Positions 62,397 to 64,000 of a DNA stretch of 64,000 bases are shown here, piece after piece. The translations under genes were made by a program, and so were the position numbers. Origin of the DNA: Blastococcus aurantiacus. Lineage in GTDB: Bacteria > Actinomycetota > Actinomycetes > Mycobacteriales > Geodermatophilaceae. Position 1 is the first letter of the stretch, and each line of letters starts with the position of its first letter. The stretch spans positions 248,001-312,000 of the forward strand of contig NZ_FNBT01000004.1 of NCBI RefSeq assembly GCF_900102425.1, written 5' to 3'. The notes under the pieces are model-generated. The model searched no databases. It worked only from the letters and a program-made list of their open reading frames with translations, and had not been told where the DNA came from.

Positions 62397-63017
62397 TCAG
62401 CCGCGGGTGCTGAGCGGGACCTCGGGCTTGGGGAAGCGCCAGCGGCGGATCATCGTCGCCCGGCTGATGCCGTACCAGGCCGAGCCGCGCACCTTCTCCG
62501 TACCGGCGGGGAACCGCTCGGCCAGCGTCCGCTTGATCTTCCGGTTGAGGACGACGGAGTCGACGATCAGCAGGAGGAAGAAGCCGAACAGCAGGAAGCT
62601 CGCGTAGCCCCGGAGCGTCTGGCTCGGCACGAACGTGCCGATCAGGGCGATGCCGGCGACGGCCAGGAACCAGCTGCCCACGTTGCGCCGGCTGTCGACG
62701 AGGTCGCGCACGGCCTTGCGGACCGGGCCCCGGTCGCGGGCGGGCAGGAAGGCGTCGTCACCCCGTGCTGCCGCCTGGCGGGCGTCGCCCCGGCGGGCGG
62801 CCTGCTGCTCGCGCATGCGGCGGTAGGCCTCCCGGCGGGTGGTCGGCGGGGGCGGCGGCGGCCCGGGCCGGCGTCCCTGCGCCTCGTTGCGCCGGGGCGT
62901 GGGGCGGCCCTTGCCCGAGGCCTTCACGAGGTGGGCGGTCAGCTCGCTCGAGTCGTCCGGGGCGGCGGGCGCGGTCGTGTCGGCGGCGTTCCGGCGGCCG
63001 GGCAGGCGGAGCTTCAC
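62397..63017 (-). CDS. DUF3043 membrane protein
   Basis: The 206-residue protein has a long basic/Pro-rich cytoplasmic N-terminus (TRREAYRRMREQQAARRGD region) and two helices (WFLAVAGIALIGTFVPSQTL and YASFLLFGFFLLLIVDSVVL) followed by NRKIKRTLAERFP and the conserved tail TMIRRWRFPKPEV. This is DUF3043, found beside erpA/asnB in mycobacteria as here. No function assigned. Confidence 0.9.
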   Translation of the reverse strand: MKLRLPGRRNAADTTAPAAPDDSSELTAHLVKASGKGRPTPRRNEAQGRRPGPPPPPPTTRREAYRRMREQQAARRGDARQAAARGDDAFLPARDRGPVRKAVRDLVDSRRNVGSWFLAVAGIALIGTFVPSQTLRGYASFLLFGFFLLLIVDSVVLNRKIKRTLAERFPAGTEKVRGSAWYGISRATMIRRWRFPKPEVPLSTRG

Positions 63018-63073
63018 GGGTCAGGAGTCTACGTGGACCCTTTCGCGGGCTCCGGAAACACGGATCGGCGCCG

Positions 63074-63079
63074 TACAGT
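63074..63079 (+). promoter_or_regulatory. Candidate -10 hexamer of erpA
   Basis: TACAGT lies 80 bases before the erpA start, in the divergent gap with the DUF3043 gene, and is the same hexamer as at rnpB. No clear -35 box accompanies it. Confidence 0.35.
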
Positions 63080-63158
63080 GGAAGAAGCTCCGCCACGGCG
63101 GCGTTGGTCCGCCGCAGATGGTGCGCAGCGGACCACTCGGATGCAGGAGGACACGGAC

Positions 63159-63530
63159 ATGTCGGTGCAGGACACCACGACTCTCGACGGTGGCACGGCC
63201 GGATCCACGGGCGTGCTGCTCAGCGACCCCGCGGCCGCCAAGGTCAAGGCGCTGCTGGACCAGGAGGGCCGCGACGACCTGCGTCTGCGCATCGCCGTCC
63301 AGCCCGGCGGCTGCTCGGGCCTCCGGTACCAGCTGTTCTTCGACGAGCGGTACCTCGACGGCGACCAGACCTACGAGTTCGGCGGGGTCGAGGTGATCGT
63401 CGACCGGATGAGCGGGCCGTACCTCGGCGGCGCCACGATCGACTTCGTCGACTCGATCGAGAAGCAGGGCTTCACGATCGACAACCCGAACGCGGGCAGC
63501 TCCTGCGCGTGCGGGGACAGCTTCAGCTGA
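63159..63530 (+). CDS. erpA: A-type iron-sulfur carrier protein (ErpA/HesB family)
   Basis: The 123-residue protein has the A-type carrier pattern: LLSDPAAAKVKALLDQEGRD at the start, QPGGCSGLRYQLFFDERY with Cys52, and the C-terminal SSCACGDSF with Cys116 and Cys118. These three Cys bind a [2Fe-2S] or [4Fe-4S] cluster for transfer to apo-enzymes, which here could include LipA. ATG 63159 follows CAGGAGG (63144-63150); the earlier ATG at 63141 lies within that site and is rejected. Divergent from DUF3043, convergent with asnB. Confidence 0.93.
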   Translation: MSVQDTTTLDGGTAGSTGVLLSDPAAAKVKALLDQEGRDDLRLRIAVQPGGCSGLRYQLFFDERYLDGDQTYEFGGVEVIVDRMSGPYLGGATIDFVDSIEKQGFTIDNPNAGSSCACGDSFS

Positions 63531-63534
63531 CGAA

Positions 63535-63588
63535 GGATCCCGTTCTCCTCTCCACTCGCACGCTGGTGGCGAGCCTCTGAACGGGGCC
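63535..63588. repeat. Structured 54-base element, copy B
   Basis: This is the second copy of the element at 56787-56840. Its outer stem pairs 63538-63545 with 63579-63586 and its inner stem 63552-63555 with 63566-63569. It begins 5 bases after the erpA stop and is followed by the long terminator hairpin, so here it is downstream of a gene rather than upstream. Confidence 0.8.
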
Positions 63589-63592
63589 GAAC

Positions 63593-63630
63593 ACGAAGGC
63601 CCGGTCCCCTCGCGGGGACCGGGCCTTCGT
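63593..63630. terminator. Bidirectional terminator between erpA and asnB
   Basis: A perfect 17-base stem (63593-63609 with 63614-63630) and a four-base loop lie between the convergent ends of erpA and asnB, and can serve both. Confidence 0.88.
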
Positions 63631-63635
63631 CGTCG

Positions 63636-64000
63636 TCAGAGGCGGACGGGGTAGACCGTCTGCGGGATCTCCGGGCGGATGCGCTGCTCGACGAAGATGC
63701 CGTGCCAGATCATGAAGACCAGCAGGGTCCACAGCTTGCGCGAGTAGTCGACCGGTGAACCGCTGCGCTGGTTCTGCCGGTGCGCGGCCAGCATCGCCAG
63801 CACCTGGGACTTGTCCAGCCACTCGTCGGTGCGGCTCGCCTCGATCACCGAGCGCGCCCAGTCGTGCAGGTCCTCGGCCAGCCAGTGCCGGGTGGGGACG
63901 GGGAAGCCGAGCTTGCGCCGGTTCAGCACGTGCGCCGGCACGATCTGCTCCAGGGCGCGCCGCAGCGCGTACTTCGTCGTCTCCTTGGTCACCCGCTGGT
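63636..64000 (-). CDS. asnB: Asparagine synthase (glutamine-hydrolysing), C-terminal end
   Basis: About 120 residues of the synthetase domain are visible, and the 5' part is beyond the window edge. The segment TKETTKYALRRALEQIVPAH, then VLNRRKLGFPVPTRHWLAED and the ending WTLLVFMIWHGIFVEQRI, is typical of the C-terminus of AsnB and related beta-lactam-synthetase-like enzymes; the catalytic glutaminase Cys is not in view. Its place beside DUF3043 and erpA matches Rv2201 in M. tuberculosis. Some AsnB paralogues amidate peptidoglycan or other acids, so asparagine synthesis is likely but not certain. Confidence 0.85.
   Translation of the reverse strand, partial: QRVTKETTKYALRRALEQIVPAHVLNRRKLGFPVPTRHWLAEDLHDWARSVIEASRTDEWLDKSQVLAMLAAHRQNQRSGSPVDYSRKLWTLLVFMIWHGIFVEQRIRPEIPQTVYPVRL

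Noticed and set aside
1-64000. tRNA genes
   Set aside because: Several GGTTCGA-like strings occur (for example near 1940 and 4728) but all lie in coding sequence without a cloverleaf.

Overview
This 64 kb window is GC-rich actinobacterial chromosome of ordinary housekeeping type. Almost all coding frames are G/C-ending, GTG starts are common, and neighbouring genes often overlap by four bases (GTGA/ATGA). The gene set (glnA, glnA2, glnE, lipA, lipB, two-lipoyl-domain sucB/dlaT, lpdA, pepA, gcvT, panB, nadE, erpA, asnB, F420-linked enzymes, DUF4191, DUF3043, DUF2795) and the style of the proteins suggest Geodermatophilaceae (Blastococcus/Modestobacter/Geodermatophilus-like). That placement is inference from family resemblance, not from a marker gene. 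I see no prophage, insertion sequence, CRISPR array or tRNA gene.

Layout. 0-2.4 kb: a truncated DoxX-like protein, a PIG-L deacetylase, the RNase P RNA gene rnpB and small proteins. 2.5-6.1 kb: a stress-flavoured group around a Balon/Rv2629-type ribosome hibernation factor, with DUF2795, a haloacetate-dehalogenase-like hydrolase that seems to start at CTG, and a ChaB/Rho_N protein. 6.1-14 kb: M24 peptidase, membrane GGDEF protein, F420H2:NADP oxidoreductase, a tandem DivIVA-motif protein, panB-nadE. 14.1-19.4 kb: glnA2, a class I glutamine amidotransferase and glnE. 19.4-28.1 kb: an envelope polysaccharide island (GT4, GT2, two methyltransferases, an AftD-like 1,410-residue GT-C protein). 28.3-31.4 kb: a CDGSH protein beside a haem-oxygenase-like diiron enzyme, an SDR, a decayed GAF gene and a small HTH protein. 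31.4-36 kb: glnA, RDD protein, GNAT, DUF4191, lipA. 36-42.7 kb: an Ala-rich membrane-anchored helical protein, an LLM flavoenzyme, a mannitol dehydrogenase/HAD pair, and a divergent methyltransferase/HxlR pair. 42.7-56.8 kb: leuS with a leucine leader peptide, GNAT, lipB, a frameshifted flavoprotein and a frameshifted protein kinase, a TIGR01777 protein, sucB, lpdA, pepA. 56.8-64 kb: gcvT, a four-gene membrane operon, an aldo/keto reductase, an MBL hydrolase, DUF3043, erpA, and the 3' end of asnB.

From memory of the Mycobacterium tuberculosis map, the blocks glnA2-glnE, glnA-RDD-DUF4191-lipA, lipB-TIGR01777-dlaT, pepA-gcvT and erpA-DUF3043-asnB correspond to the Rv2201-Rv2225 neighbourhood. 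The envelope island lies between glnE and glnA. The genes form two coherent themes: nitrogen assimilation (two glutamine synthetases, the adenylyltransferase, and GlnR-type boxes in front of both synthetases) and lipoate/2-oxoacid metabolism (lipA, lipB, sucB, lpdA, gcvT).

The most noteworthy non-coding signals are: a leucine-codon attenuator in front of leuS; a 54-base structured element present twice with compensatory base changes; two tandem-palindrome pairs with an identical 23-base period; exact GlnR boxes at both glutamine synthetase genes; a direct-repeat operator between the methyltransferase and HxlR genes; and a cluster of four frameshifts at 47.8-49.5 kb.
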